Positions 47,090 to 59,390 of a DNA stretch of 64,000 nucleotides are shown in pieces (within the stretch, counting starts at the first letter, position 1; every line of letters starts with the position of its first letter). Source of the DNA: Isoetes taiwanensis (taxonomy: Eukaryota > Streptophyta > Lycopodiopsida > Isoetales > Isoetaceae); assembly GCA_021234155.1 (NCBI GenBank), contig JAJEKV010000006.1, forward strand, positions 13,780,902 through 13,844,901, written 5' to 3'. A program made the position numbers and the translations under genes. Under the pieces are notes generated by a model, which was given only the letters and a program-made list of their open reading frames with translations, ran no database searches and was not told the DNA's origin.

Positions 47090-48780
47090 TACGTCCGTAG
47101 GGGTGTTAAATATTAGGTGGCCATCTCCACAATCTACGCATGGGCGAGGCTATATGGTCTCCCTAATTACACGTGCTCAAAATGTTCCATGTCTTGGACC
47201 ATGGTGTAGATCTTTTCGACATTGTGGCTGAACATGGAGTTGAGGAGCTAGGCTTGCTTAAATGCTTAGCGTCCTTGTGAAAAAACCAAGGTGCCTTTGG
47301 TATCATCTTCAAGGCAATAGAAGAAGTCTTGCTTTCACTTACGAAAGGTCAAGAGGTGGAAGTAGTGCAAATCTACAAGTACCTAGGAGTGGAATTCACT
47401 ACTAGCGCGTATTGAGATAGTTATATTAGACAAGCCTGGTGATGGCGAGGTTGGAAGACTTTTTATTTGCAATCTTGAGCAATCATCTGAGAATAGAGAT
47501 TTACAACTGGTCACATTTGTCGCACTTGGTGCTTCTATATGGTGTGGAAGTATGGGGGCTAGTACATATCACTTTCCACTTGGAAGGGCTTGGAACGGGT
47601 ACATAAGGCCTTTCTGACTCGAGCACTTGGAGCCAAGTCCATGGTCCCATATCAAATTCTTTTGCAAGAGAACGGGTTCCTACCTCTTCAAAGAGTTGTT
47701 ACGGAATGTCACATAATATACTGTCAAAACGTCATAAGCACTTTGGAAACTTATGCTTTCTAAACCTCGCCTACACAATGTCCATGGGTCGATAACACCT
47801 TAAAGCCTGTTGGAAGGAGAAATGAGCCACCAAAGGGGATGCGCTCATATATAAGGAGGGTATGCCATTTGTGTCCAAGGGGTGGCAAAAAACCCCCCGT
47901 ATCGAAATTTTAAGGAGCCAATTTTAACCCCTTCCAAGTAAAATTTACCTAAGATAGTGCCCAAATTAAAAAAAAAAAAAAAAAAGGACCGTTACCAAAT
48001 ATACATATGCGTAAATGGGTCAAAAGATCCCCCTCCTCACACACACACGGAGATAGGTTATCGTAAAAATGGTGACCCCCCTTACAAACCACATGGTTCT
48101 TCATATGGAATGTGCGGGAACAAGGATGCATACAGGTGCATGACAATGAGGATTACAATCGTTGGAAATAGTATTTGAAGACGTCTTCTGAGTAAGCTTT
48201 GGGATAACAATTATTTTGGAGCTGGTAAAGACATTGCACTACAAACATCAGATTAATCCCATGCTTGCAGGAGATCCTGTGTGATACCTATAGCGCATTT
48301 ACTCGTGAAGAAGCGTAGAAGCGTGGAAGCGTAGAATTGAGACATGCATATGGGCCCAGGAAGAGCGAGAAAACATGATATGTCAATGTTACCAATTGGG
48401 AGTTATTGAAGGTGAGTATCACACTCTTCATAGCTGTAGAGCTTTCCCTTGCTTGCCGAGACGCGATATGTCGGTTTGACTACACCTAGCTCACTCTTAC
48501 ATGTGATGATGAACATGCTTTCAGTAGGGATACTTGCATCTTATATTCAGGAGTACTAGACATGCATATTCAATTGTGTCCCTGATCATTACTTGATATG
48601 TATAAATGTATAGCTCATCAACAAGCTTATTCTTTGCTAAGCTTTTTCCTTCAAAAACCTTTGGAGTGGGGGTTACGTAATCACGAATAGCAATAGATAG
48701 GTTGATCTTTGTTTATCTGGTTTGGGTCATATAGACCATCTAGTCTCCACAGATAAAAGACAATTCAATTCGATCAACGG
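47090..48780 (+). mobile_element. 5'-truncated LINE, plus strand
   Basis: Encodes, with frameshifts, GQEVEVVQIYKYLGVEFTTS, ALGAKSMVPYQILLQENGFL and PLQRVV, matching the post-RT part of the LINE at 54955-56500 (VPYQILLQETGFLPLQR). The 3' end near 48725-48780 has GGGTCATATAGACCATCTAG, then CTCCACAGATAAAA, then CAATTCAATTCG, a diverged version of the shared LINE 3' motif. A homopolymer A run at 47969-47985 lies inside. Confidence 0.65.
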
Positions 48781-48786
48781 TTCAGA

Positions 48787-49860
48787 ATGAGCCTCTCAGC
48801 ACAAATGATATTCTTACTATTTGGCCTGATCTCCATAGAAGATAAAGGTCTCTTTTGTGCTCTTTTGGTATATGACTTTCTCACTTGTGATGATCCGCAA
48901 TTCTTTATTTTTTGCCTAGTTCAACCCATGGCGTATGTGATTCATGACTTCTATTTGGCTGACACTCTGGATAAGTTTGATGATGGGCAAAGCCGCGCTT
49001 TTCATGGAAAGGAGAATGCTAAATGGATCTTTCAAACAAAATTCTTACTGCCTCGATGGGACAGACCTATTTGGCAAAAGGTTGCTAGTACTCTGCCATT
49101 GGTTGCTCGGATGCTATTGAAGGTTGCATGTGGATTTCCCTTTCGAGCGAGCATAGGCTTGTGAACTCTATGTATAGATTTTGCTTGTCAATGGTGATAT
49201 CTTTCCGCCATCTACTAAGTGGTCCTTTCAGCTCCCACCTCCTAGTTGGAGACGTATGTGGACTTGGGCTTGAGATAAACTACTTCATCCTAAGGTGGCT
49301 GTGCTTTGGTGGCAGATTCTTCACAGATGCCATCGTGTAAATGTGCTTGTCCACAGATTCGATCCTCAAGTGGCAGCATTCTGCCCATTGTGCAAGCAAA
49401 GGGACGAGATTATTGAACATTGTTTTTTTTTTATGTGATCATTTCCAGCCTGTTTGGTCTTGGCTGCTTTCTCTTTTCATGTGTTGACAAGTCAACAAGT
49501 TCTCCTGGCTATTTATCCGGATACATGGAATAAATTGCCGAGCCAAGCATTTCATTTAGCATTAGGATGATTGTTGTGGTCCATCTGGAAGCGTAGGAGA
49601 TTGTGTGTCTTTCAGGATTTGGATATTCCTCCTGCAGTTTCCCTCTAGGACGCACAAGCTAGAATTGCTAAGGCCCCATTGCTCTTAAGCTTGCTCACTT
49701 GGCGATAGTTGATATTGAGTTCCATTTGAGTGTGTGTTGTCTTATGCATGGGCTGGTGGTTCTACTCGATTGGATCATGATTATCCTCTCGAGATTTTAT
49801 TCCGTCGTGCATTTGTATCGGCTTTTGGCTTGGGTTTCAACAAAGTTTTTTAGTCCATAA
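48787..49860 (+). pseudogene. zf-RVT (zinc-binding, RT-associated) fragment
   Basis: Near 49300-49460 the plus strand reads VLWWQILHRCHRVNVLVHRF, DPQVAAFCPLCKQRDEIIEH and CFFLCDHFQPVW across a frame slip. W..L...L.....L.........CPLC...E...H.FF.C....VW is the zf-RVT pattern found after the RT in plant LINEs. The upstream frame 48787-49164 (SLSAQMIFLLFGL...) is open for 125 codons but unrecognised. This belongs to a different LINE subfamily from its neighbours. Confidence 0.55.
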
Positions 49861-50529
49861 AAAAAAATGCATCTGATATGTCACTAACATGGAACACTTA
49901 AGCATATAACTACTTCAACTTGACAATATACCAAAAAGTGAAGCCATAACTATATAAAGTAACTGAAAGAATCCTTGTCCATGTTGGATGGGATATACAC
50001 CAAAGGTCAAATTGCAAATGAGCTATCAAAGTTATTCTATGCATTCAAAGGAAGTATTTGAGGGAGATATGTGGGACTGTAGCACATGAGTTTTGGTTAA
50101 TATATTGTATCTTTTGTTTTGAGGGTGTGAGAAGTCATTCTGTAGCAATTCTCTTCTAATAGGTGTACTTCACACGATTCATCAATTAATTCTAAACTTC
50201 AGGCCACATTGAGTCTTTATCATTAACATCCTATGTCCCTTTTCTAGGATGATTTAGATGACTTGGAAAGGCATATTACAGGATGCAATATATTCATGAC
50301 CATAGTCCTCTGGTTCTTTATTCCTTATTCTACAAGGTTTTGTAAACAATATCAACCCTAGAGATCAATATGCAAATGAAACTACCTTCTATGTTTATTA
50401 TTAATTACATTTTGTATTAAAATTAGGTTACTTGGATATGTGAGAATCCTAATCAAGAAGCACATCTTAAAGGATTTATAAAACTTGGTAGATATGAATC
50501 AAATTAGTTGAGAGTCTAGTATATTCATT
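49861..50529. other. no gene seen
   Basis: AT-rich DNA without a supported reading frame. Confidence 0.35.
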
Positions 50530-50700
50530 TTGTATAATAGAATAGAATAGAATAGAATAGAGTTTTTTTTATAGATCCCACGGAGACCAATTGGCCTATG
50601 GGACCCAGCGAGGCAACAATGGCGTATTCTGCATGCGGGCTAAAACCCCCTCCCAACCCTAAAAAGGGTTGTTTTGAGAAAAAAGTGGTGAGGAGCAGGC
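50530..50700 (-). mobile_element. LINE 3' end, minus strand
   Basis: Read on plus: (AATAG)n, a T run, 'agatcccacggagaccaatt', 'ggcctatgggaccca', then the downstream 3' UTR block 'taaaaccccctcccaaccct...ttgagaaaaaa'. Same layout as the 40690 LINE end. Little else of this element remains. Confidence 0.65.
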
Positions 50701-52322
50701 TTCTTTGTCAAAGCGTACAAATACAAAATAGATACAAATATAGGCGAGAAATATGTACATGTAGATGCAGAAATATGTCTGGATAGATGTAGATGGAGAG
50801 ATGGTAGATGCTTGGGCGGTGATGGCGGCCGTCTTCTTGAAAACCCTAGAGGCTGACTGGCCGACCCATTTCACTAATTGAATCGAATTTGGTCGGGGAT
50901 CTTTGGAAAGGCGATTGGGGATCGTGCTCAGGAAGACTAGAACATTAGAACCATTCTTGCGGTCGAAGTCTCCTTCCTTTCGTTCCCTTTCGTGCAAGAA
51001 CCAAAAAGCTTCCTTCTATTTCTTTTAGCTTCTAATCACGACAGCGGTTTAGAGGCTCGAGGTTTTTTGTGGCAAGGTGAGTGCACTTGGTATTTATTTA
51101 CGCTTCTTGTTTTGCATGCCTTACGGGGTTAGGCTATGGGAGGTGTGCCTTAAGTTTGAGGTAAAGTGATGCTCCTTTTACGCCATTGATTTCGTTCTTG
51201 TCGACTCCTAGTGAGTGCATTTTGGGAGAAGGGATCTGATTCGGAAAGCGGATGTAAACATGCACGTAGTATGTTTTGCCATAAGAAGAAGGAACCACTC
51301 TTCAAGTCACGGTCCCGGCTAGAATAATTTTAGGAAGGGATCTTCCGCGATTAGCTTGGTGCTAGGCGGAAACAAATGTTATTTGTAGTATTGTGGCTGA
51401 CTAAGAAGAAGGCGTTGTTGGCATCTATAGTACTCTTGTTACGTAACCCCTTTCTTGATCTTTGGTGCTAGTATGCGCAAAGAGCCAAACCCTTTGACAA
51501 AAATGAGCATTTCCGCATTTTTGTTTGCAAATTTCAAAGACTTTGTGGCTATTTGTCTAACAATTAGCGGGGCAGGTGTTCCCCTTTCCCGGCAAAGGGG
51601 TGGCTTGAGGTGGTAGTCTGCGAAATGGGGCGACTCAAAGTCATTGACTTCTAGTGGAAGGGAGACCTAGAAAGCTTAAATTCTTGGTCTTCCCGGGTAG
51701 ACAAAGAGTGCATGGCTAGATGCGGATGGGTCGGGGCATGGGTCGGGGATTCTGAGTAGTCTTTGCTCCCTTTAGGTTAAGTTGGTGAGAAGAAGGTCGA
51801 GTGCCTCATAACATGAGGCACCCCTATAATATTCTTTGCGGCCGGTGATGGGATCGTAGCTATCTTGGCGAGGGAAGCATAAAGAGGATCGGCTGTAGTT
51901 TGGCGGTGACCAATGCGATTGGCTACTCCTTTTTTGGCTGGCTGGTAATCTCGAGGGTCTGGTTTCTTTGTTATATCGAGGGCCTATTTTTGAAGCAATG
52001 ATGCAAGCTGGGGCATGTGGAAGAGCGGGAACTTAGCTCCCATAGTATCTGTTTTTGGAGAAAGTAGGGTAGTTCTTGTTCGATGCTGGCCCCTAGTTGT
52101 GTCATTAGGGTCTAGGAAATTAGTCCTTCTCTCTGTAGTATCCTATGGAGAAGAAGTTGAGAGGCTAAAAGAGTACTAGGCTCGAGTGCGAATTTGGTAT
52201 CTATGGATCACGAGAAGTGGTAGCGACTCTAGACTCAAGCTGTATGTATGTAAGCGATTTATCTTTTGAATATATCTGATTCTTGCCTTCAAAAAAAATA
52301 AAAAAAAAAAAAAAAAAAAAAT
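50701..52322 (+). mobile_element. probable retrosequence ending in poly(A)
   Basis: About 1.6 kb with no clear protein, ending in a long A run (about 52290-52322) preceded by 'gattcttgccttc'. A 3' poly(A) on the plus strand suggests a retroposed non-coding or decayed LINE/SINE-type element. 50659-50997 has an open frame on the minus strand without recognisable domains. Confidence 0.35.
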
Positions 52323-52650
52323 AAAATATCGTCGATCTCTATATATGTTCTTATGTTTTGGCTTATCCGTGAGTCGGATTCGAGATCAGAACTGACTCCG
52401 TGGGTTTGGGGCGTATCCCCACGGCCCGGATGGCATGGGAGTTTACATATGTAATATGCACCATGCTCCCTACGGTCAGTTGATCGATCTTGGCCAGGTC
52501 GGTCAGAAGATCAGAAGCGACTCACGTGGCTTGGGGACACATCCTACGGTCCACGTGGCTTTGGGAATTATATGTAATAGATCCTACGGCTCATATTGAA
52601 TGCTCGTTCCTTAAGGAAAGGCTTTTAAAATAAAATTTTTTATGTTATTG

Positions 52651-52711
52651 GGGGGATTCGAACCCTGGTCCTCAACCTCCCAAACCCCCCACTCTAACCA
52701 CTAGACCAAGC
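52651..52711 (-). other. tRNA-like SINE head 1
   Basis: Minus strand: GCTTGGTCTAGTGGTTAGAG (box A) ... ACCAGGGTTCGAATCCCCCC (box B). Pol III promoter spacing as in tRNA-derived SINEs. The 5' acceptor pairing of a functional tRNA is absent. Confidence 0.6.
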
Positions 52712-52815
52712 ATTAATTCTATGAATAATTTATGTTTCAAATATACTTAAGGGTAATATTCTAATTAAGATAAAATAGACTATAATATTCTAGGATGTTT
52801 TGAAAGTTTCAAAAT

Positions 52816-52855
52816 GTTCCAGAAAGTTCTAAAATGTTCTAGAAATTTCTAGAAT
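52816..52855. promoter_or_regulatory. heat-shock-element-like array
   Basis: Eight consecutive 5-bp units: GTTCC AGAAA GTTCT AAAAT GTTCT AGAAA TTTCT AGAAT. Seven of the eight fit the alternating nTTCn/nGAAn heat-shock element; the last four are perfect. The third unit keeps the perfect four-unit core at about 54378-54397. Binding by HSF is inferred from sequence only. Confidence 0.45.
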
Positions 52856-53765
52856 GTAAGGGAATCCAGGAGAATTAAAGGGAATATAAGGAAATCTCAT
52901 AAATTGTAAGAGAATCTAGGAAAATATACAAGTCTAACGGAATCTCTTAAATTCTAATTGAATCTAAGGGAATCTTCATAATATCTAAGGGAATTTAAGA
53001 AAATCTTGATAAATCTTAGAGTTTTTTAAAGATTTTGCAAAGAGCGACAATAGAATGTTCTAAAATGTTTCATAATAAAGGTGTACAATATAAATTTTGA
53101 AAAAAAAAATATTCTAGATGCTCAGAGCAAGCACCTCAGTCTAAAAATAGAAAATATTTTAAAAATGTTGCACAGATCCAAAATAGATTATTTTGGAAGG
53201 TTTTAAATGCTCATGGGTAAGCACCTCAATCAAAATAGAAAATTCTAAGAGAACCTAGGGGAATCTTCATGAATGCTAAATATAATACATAGAATGTTGA
53301 AGAATATAGAGGAATCACAAGAGAATCTCAGTAGAATCGTTGGTCACCGTAAGAACATGCTAAAACTAGAACAATGCGCCGTAGGACGCATTAAATTTCT
53401 TGTATATATCTGATCTACATATGTTCTTATGTTTCGCGCTTATCCGTGCGTGGATTCGAGATCAGGCGGCTCCGTGGATTGGGGCGTATCCTACGGCCCG
53501 GATGGCATGGCGTTTACATATGTAATATGCACCATGCTCCTCACGGTCAATTGATCGATCGGCCGTCGGTCAGAATCCGGCGGCTCCGCGTGGCTTGGGG
53601 ACACATCCTACGGTCCACGTGGCTTTGGGAATTATATGTAATAGATCCTACGGCTCATATTGCTTTTATACGGTGAGATCTTGATCGTTGATCGAGTCTA
53701 AGATCCTAAGGCTCATATTGAATGCTCGTTCCTTAAGGAAAGGCTTTTAAAATTTTTATGTTATT

Positions 53766-53821
53766 GGGGGATTGAACCACGGTCCTCAACCCCCAAACCC
53801 CCCTCTAACCACTAGACCAAG
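53766..53821 (-). other. tRNA-like SINE head 2
   Basis: Same element in the middle unit; box B reads GTGGTTCAATCCCC on minus. Confidence 0.55.
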
Positions 53822-54202
53822 CATTAATTCTATGAATAATTTTACGATCTATACATGTTCTTATGTTTCGCGCTTATCCGTGGTCGTGGATTCGAGATCC
53901 GGCGGCTCCGTGGAGTTTGGGACATATCCTACGGCCCGAGATGGCATGGGAGTTTACATATGTAATATGCACCATGCTCCTACGGTCAGTTGATCGATCG
54001 ACCGTCGGTCGAATCAAGCGGCTCCGCGTGGCTTGGCCCATCCCTACGGTCCGCGTGGCTTTGGGAATTATATGTAATAGATCCTACGGCTCATATTGCT
54101 TTTATATGGTGAGATCTTGATCGTTGATGGAGTCTAAGATCCTAAGGCTCATATTGAATGCTCGTTCCTTAAGGAAAGGCTTTTTAAAATTTTTATGTTA
54201 TT

Positions 54203-54261
54203 GGGGGGATTAGAACCCTAGTCCTCAACCCCCAAACCACCCCTCTAACCACTAGACCAAG
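54203..54261 (-). other. tRNA-like SINE head 3
   Basis: Same element in the third unit; box B decayed to AGGGTTCTAATCCCCCC on minus. Confidence 0.55.
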
Positions 54262-54954
54262 CATTAATTACATTGAATAATTTATGTTTCAAATATACTT
54301 AAGGGTAATATTCTAATTAAGATAAAATAGAAGGATGTTTTGAAAGTTTCAAAATGTTCGAGAGAAAGTTCTAAAATGTTCTAGAAATTTCTAGAATGTA
54401 AAGGGAATCGAGGAGAATTAAAGGGAATATAAAAGGAAATCTCATAAATTGTAAAGAGAATCTAGGAAAATATACAAGTCTAGCGGAATCTCTTAAAATC
54501 TAATTGAATCTAAGGGAATCTTCATAATATCTAAGGAATTTAAGAAAAGCGATAAATCGAGTTTTTTAAAAGATTTTGCAAAGAGCGAAGAATGTTCTAA
54601 AATGTTTCATAATAAAGGTGTACAATATAAATCTTGAAAAAAAAAAAATATTCTAGATGCTCAGGGCAAGCACCTCAGTCTAAAAATAGAAAATATTTTA
54701 AAAATGTTGCCTGAGATCCAAAATAGATTATTTTGGAAGGTTTTAAATGCTCATGGGTAAGCACCTCAATCAAAATAGAAAATTCTAAGAGAACCTAGGG
54801 GAATCTTCATGAATGCTAAATATAATACATAGAATGTTGAAGAATATAGAGGAATCACAAGAGAATCTCAGTAGAATCGTTGGTCACCGTAAGAACATGC
54901 TAAAACTGGAACAATGCACCGTAGGACGCATTAAATTTCTTGTATATATATGTA

Positions 54955-56500
54955 CATGTATCGGGGTTAGTGCAGAAGGGCCATATTTGAGCTTCGGCTC
55001 CATGATCTCTTGAATGTATGAGCCCAACCTCTGTACCGAGCTCATGCTCAACATCTCATGCAGGGGCTAGCCAGGATGGACCAGCTCAGCATAGCGTACC
55101 TGAATGTCATTATATGACGGACAACTCTGAAGGGTGTGGCATTCGTCTTCCACAACTCCAACCTGGCAGCATTGACAAAGCCTCTCCTGACGCAGCTTCC
55201 CAACCCATCTCCCTATCTCAATCCGGAGATGGTGTGCACCTGTGCAGATAGAGGCAATGGATCTGCGCTTTTTCATGGGTAGATGAATGCGCAGGTAGCA
55301 TTGTGAACCCAGCTCCAACCTGGGATTTATGTGGCATTGATAATGTGCCGTCTTGACCTGTTCAAGGGTGCTGGCATCCCATAGACTACTGAGGAAGCAT
55401 GCATCAAGATGCATGCGAGGCGCAGCGATCGCCTCCATTTACACTTGGATGCACTTGTGCTCCTGCACATTCCATCTGGCCAGCCACTGAGCTCTCTTTT
55501 CCCTCCAACATGCTTTTAGGCGTTGAGGCCCCATTGCCATAGTATAAGCGAGGTGAGGGAGACAAGTATCGTCCATGCTGACCAACTTCTGAAAGTAGAC
55601 GATGTATCTGTCAAGCGCCCCTCTTTGAAGAGGTAAGAAACCTGTTTCTTGCAACAATATCTGATATGGGACTGTGGACTTCACCGCCAGAGCTCGTGCC
55701 AAGAAAGCTTTTACTTTTGCTTCAAGTCATTCAAGTGGCGAGGGAAATCGGGCCCCGGACCTGCGACCCGAGTACAAAAGCCGCAGGTTCTACTAGCACC
55801 TTGAATAGGTGCGATTGGTGAAACCTAATCATCTGACTCCACCTTATGGCTATTGTTCTCCATTGTATAGAGTGCCTTCCAAAGCTGTCATGGCTTCATA
55901 GTAGGATGGAATTGCCCCAGCTCATGGCCGATGGGAACTCCACCCCCAAATATTTGTAAGTGAACACCACTTCAACATTTTGGCCACGATAAGTGAGGAT
56001 TGGAGGCATTGGCTGGCGTGCGGACGATACTAGAACTAGCTTAGTTTTGGCTAAGTTGACGCGCATATATGTCACCTGGCAAAATGTGTCCAGGGCATCG
56101 AGATGGCGTTGCATGTCTGGCTGAATGTGTGCTAGGAGGTCCACCATCGTCAACATAGATCAGCTGCCTGATGATTTGATGTAGAAGATGAGCCCTAGTG
56201 CCTCCATTATCAGCGAGCCATCTCTCCAGCTGATCAATATACATGCCAAATAGCATGGGAGAGAGAGGGCATCCCTGGCGGACCCCGATACTGCTCTCGA
56301 ATGGTTGGCCTGCTGGTTGCAGCCGGCCGGTGCATGTCTCATATAACCTGTACACCGCGTTCTGCCCGATTCGGCGGGGGGGCGTCTAGGCTGTTGCAAT
56401 CTTGCCCATAGCTTTTAGAGCGCGATGTCAAAAGCGTGGGCCGAAGTCTCTGGCGGCAATCTGGATCTTCTTGCTGATTCTTGTAAAGTCGTTTCTCATA
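54955..56500 (-). mobile_element. 5'-truncated LINE with RT remnant
   Basis: Minus strand, in order: LYETCTGRLQPAGQPFESSI, GVRQGCPLSPMLFGMYIDQL (RT motif B region, about 56300-56220), IRQLIYVDD (YxDD, about 56160), frame change to VDLLAHIQPDMQRHLDALDT and RVNLAKTKLVLVSSA, TYRGQNVEVVFTYKYLGVEF, VPYQILLQETGFLPLQRGAL, then the C-terminus GAHHLRIEIGRWVGKLRQER, LCQCCQVGVVEDECHTLQSC, PSYNDIQVRYAELVHPG and LGSYIQEIMEPKLKYGPSAL. The CC..C/H pattern is this family's zinc-knuckle-like end. Frameshifts separate the parts. Confidence 0.8.
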
Positions 56501-57600
56501 GAACCTCTTGCTTTACAACCATGTACTTAGGACTCAAGTAGCTACAGGAGATGGAATTGTTTGTGCAGGTTATATATTCTTGCTTTTTTGTGCATGCTTC
56601 TTGGTTCTATTTATATACCTTCTAAAACCAAGCCTATAATGTTGTACAACTCGGTCATTACGGTTTTGTATCTAAAAGCTTACATTCTTGCTTTCTGACT
56701 TCGCGCATGAAAACAACATCATCCGCTAGCTAGGCTTTTCATTCATCTCGGCGGTTTGTTCTACAATGGTATAGGGTGGGTAGGCGCACATCATGAGCTA
56801 TCAAAAATGAAAAACATAGGGAATATCCGGTTATAAACACGGACCCCAAATAAAATTGTATCTTCTGACGGATGTTGGCTAGTGTACACAGAAGCTTATC
56901 GTAGGGATTAAAAAACCCAGCCACCCCGGGTTTTAGAGGAAAAACCCTAAGCGATAAAATCTCGACGGCAGGGGGCTTGGGCGGTATGGTACGCTAAAGC
57001 GTTCCCACAAAAACCCCGCTCCCGCGGAGAATACCCGAAGTCGTGCGCCAGCCCCTAGACACGCACATCACCAACAAAAACCAATAGAAAAAAACCTCAG
57101 CGAGGGTCCGTCCGCGTGCCAGCGACAAAAACAATATTTACAAAAAAGCGAGGGCTGGTCCGCAGCGTGCCGCGACAATTATAATAAATATGAACATATA
57201 AATAACAATTTTTAAGGGGGAGGGTGGGAGCCATGGATCTGCGGAGAGATGAAAGCGTAGATGAAAAGTCGATGAAGAACTTACGCAATAAATAGCGATC
57301 CCCAACGATGAGCGACCTAAAATGCATCGCGATGCATGCATGCGCTTATCTGACAATGCATGCATGCTCGATTTTGTGCAAGAATCTCGATCCGCTACGG
57401 TCGATGACATATGTGATGGCGGCTTGGCTCTATGATAGCGGTCTAGAACAATCTTTTGGTTACACCTAACCAACGCTAGATGTGATGGTGGAAAAGGCTT
57501 CAATAGGGAGTGCGAGCATCATATATCCATGAGCATCATATATCGAGGAGAACCTCCTATCTAGAAAACTACCTTGTATTTTGTTTTGCCCTTTTTTTTT
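56501..57600. other. LINE 3'-UTR scraps, no gene
   Basis: 56900-56965 resembles the 3' UTR block beside the 40690 LINE end ('gattaaaaaacccagcca...ggttttagaggaaaaaccct...cgataaaat', minus orientation). 57100-57180 repeats 'gcgagggtccgtccgcgtgcc' / 'gcgagggctggtccgcagcgtgcc' once. Nothing coding. Confidence 0.4.
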
Positions 57601-59390
57601 TTAATTGAAGGCTTATATGTATATTAATATGTGTGAAAGTGTTGTTACAAAAAGGGAAACTTTTGAAGGAAAAGAATAACACGATAAGTAAAATACCCGG
57701 TATATAAGAATATCTCAAACTTCGAATATCATATGTAACATATTAAAATCCAAAATAGCAACCCTAAAAAAACTATACACCCTAAATTTGAGAAAAATTT
57801 AGGTCGACTCCACTTTTGAAGATTATTATTATCATCATCATGAGGGAGGAGAAGTAGTAGTAGTTACATATATCTAATCCACTCCAAGTCATGATACCTA
57901 ATGCTACTATTACTGGTACATTATTGGTCATACTTGAAGCCATAACCTCGGGCATAGGAAGTTTAAGGTCCTACCACCAAATCAAGCCCTAAGGATAGAT
58001 ATTTTTAGAATATGATTTTACCTCAGCATGTCTAAGAAATTATACACATAACTAGTTTAATAATAAAAGATACAAATGGGCCAAACATATGCCTATACTA
58101 GTAGAGGAAGTCAACGTGATGCAGTGCACTAGGAGAACATCCAGTATATGCATAGAAAGATAGTAAGACATGATTCATATACCTTCATTATTATACCTCG
58201 AAGACATAGAATTTGAATAAAGAAAAACTTCGCACAACTCATGTTCTTGACCTTCCACATATCATCCTTTAGAAAAAAGGTTCCCCATAGTCATTCTTTA
58301 AAAAAGAACGTGCTTGTTTGAAGACATGGTCCCACTATACAAATTTGACTTAAATATATCAAATAGTTAATGAATAGAGCAAGGGAGGTTTAGAAGGTGC
58401 AAAGGAGACGCTAAACTAAATTATATGATATTATAAAAAGAAGGTCATGCATCATTTAATGTTAATAGAAAATTTGTTCCATTGAAAAGACAAAATTGAA
58501 CTCGCATTATCGGGTTGGGAAGTCTACTTGCATTACCAAGATGATGTATTTTGTATAGTAGTATAACATTACCCTCAGAAGAAAAGAAAAAAAAAAAAAA
58601 AAAGAAGAGATTCGAACTTAAGTTCAAGCATGACATTTCTTTGTATTAGTTATTATTGAAAAACAAGAATATGTTTTAGTATGACGTTAACACATAAAAA
58701 GACAAACCAAGTGTGAAAAATCCTTGGAAAAGTCAACCACGAAGGAGGATCCAGTTGACATTGTAAATTCTTGGTTCACATTTTGTCAAATTTATGAAAT
58801 AATGGAACATCATGCATGGATCTTTGGAAGAGAAAGAGATGCTTTAGGCTTCCTTTTTGGGGGTTTGAGACTATAGAGAAACAAAAAGAAAAAAAAAGAA
58901 AAAGAACTTGACTTGAACTAGACAATCTAGACGGTCATCGCCCGTAGCATTCCATCTTATCGTATTCAAACTCAAAATTAGAGCAAGTTTTCCATACCCA
59001 TCCTATAATCATCTTGAAACCTAATCCAATGCCGCTTTTTATGGAATGCTCTTGTAGATTTAATAAAATGCACCGTAAGACCGCATTAAATTCCCTTTAA
59101 TGCCAAAAGGATTACCTAACCTTCAATCGCTTCTTCTGATCTTTGTTTCTTTTATTTCACTTTCTTTTTTTTTTCATTCTAACCTCTTATTTGAGTCACC
59201 TTTGCCATGTCACCATTATGCTGTCATTTACTCTCATTATTTAACTATCCAAAGAACGAACTTATAGAAACATCTTAACGGGACAATATAATCTACATCA
59301 CATTTACGCTTTTCTATACAATACACCCCTAATAACTATTACATAACCTTGTTACAAACATACCCTTTAAAACTAGCAAACTATAATTGT
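57601..59390. other. AT-rich stretch without gene
   Basis: Long A/T runs, a (TTATTATTATCATCATCATGA)-like triplet stretch at 57822-57842 and an A run at 58586-58602. No supported reading frame or RNA gene. Confidence 0.4.

Larger units (their letters stand above)
52331..54950. repeat. tandem array of three related units (~1.08, 0.44 and 1.1 kb)
   Basis: Units start at about 52331, 53405 and 53846, each beginning with 'tatgttcttatgttt.g.gcttatccgtg', then 'catatgtaatatgcaccatg' and 'gggaattatatgtaataga', then a tRNA-like head, then an AT-rich half (absent in the middle unit) full of 'gggaatct' words and ending in 'gtaggacgcattaaatttct'. The outer units are highly similar. A lone end copy ('ccgtaag(a)ccgcattaaatt') occurs at 59068-59092. 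Confidence 0.85.

Noticed and set aside
52651-54261. Functional tRNA genes on the minus strand
   Set aside because: Box A and box B are present, but the acceptor-stem pairing and normal anticodon arm are not; repeated as part of a tandem SINE-like unit.
58605-58640. Box-B-like 'gagattcgaacttaag' near 58610
   Set aside because: No box A at the right distance and no cloverleaf; probably chance.
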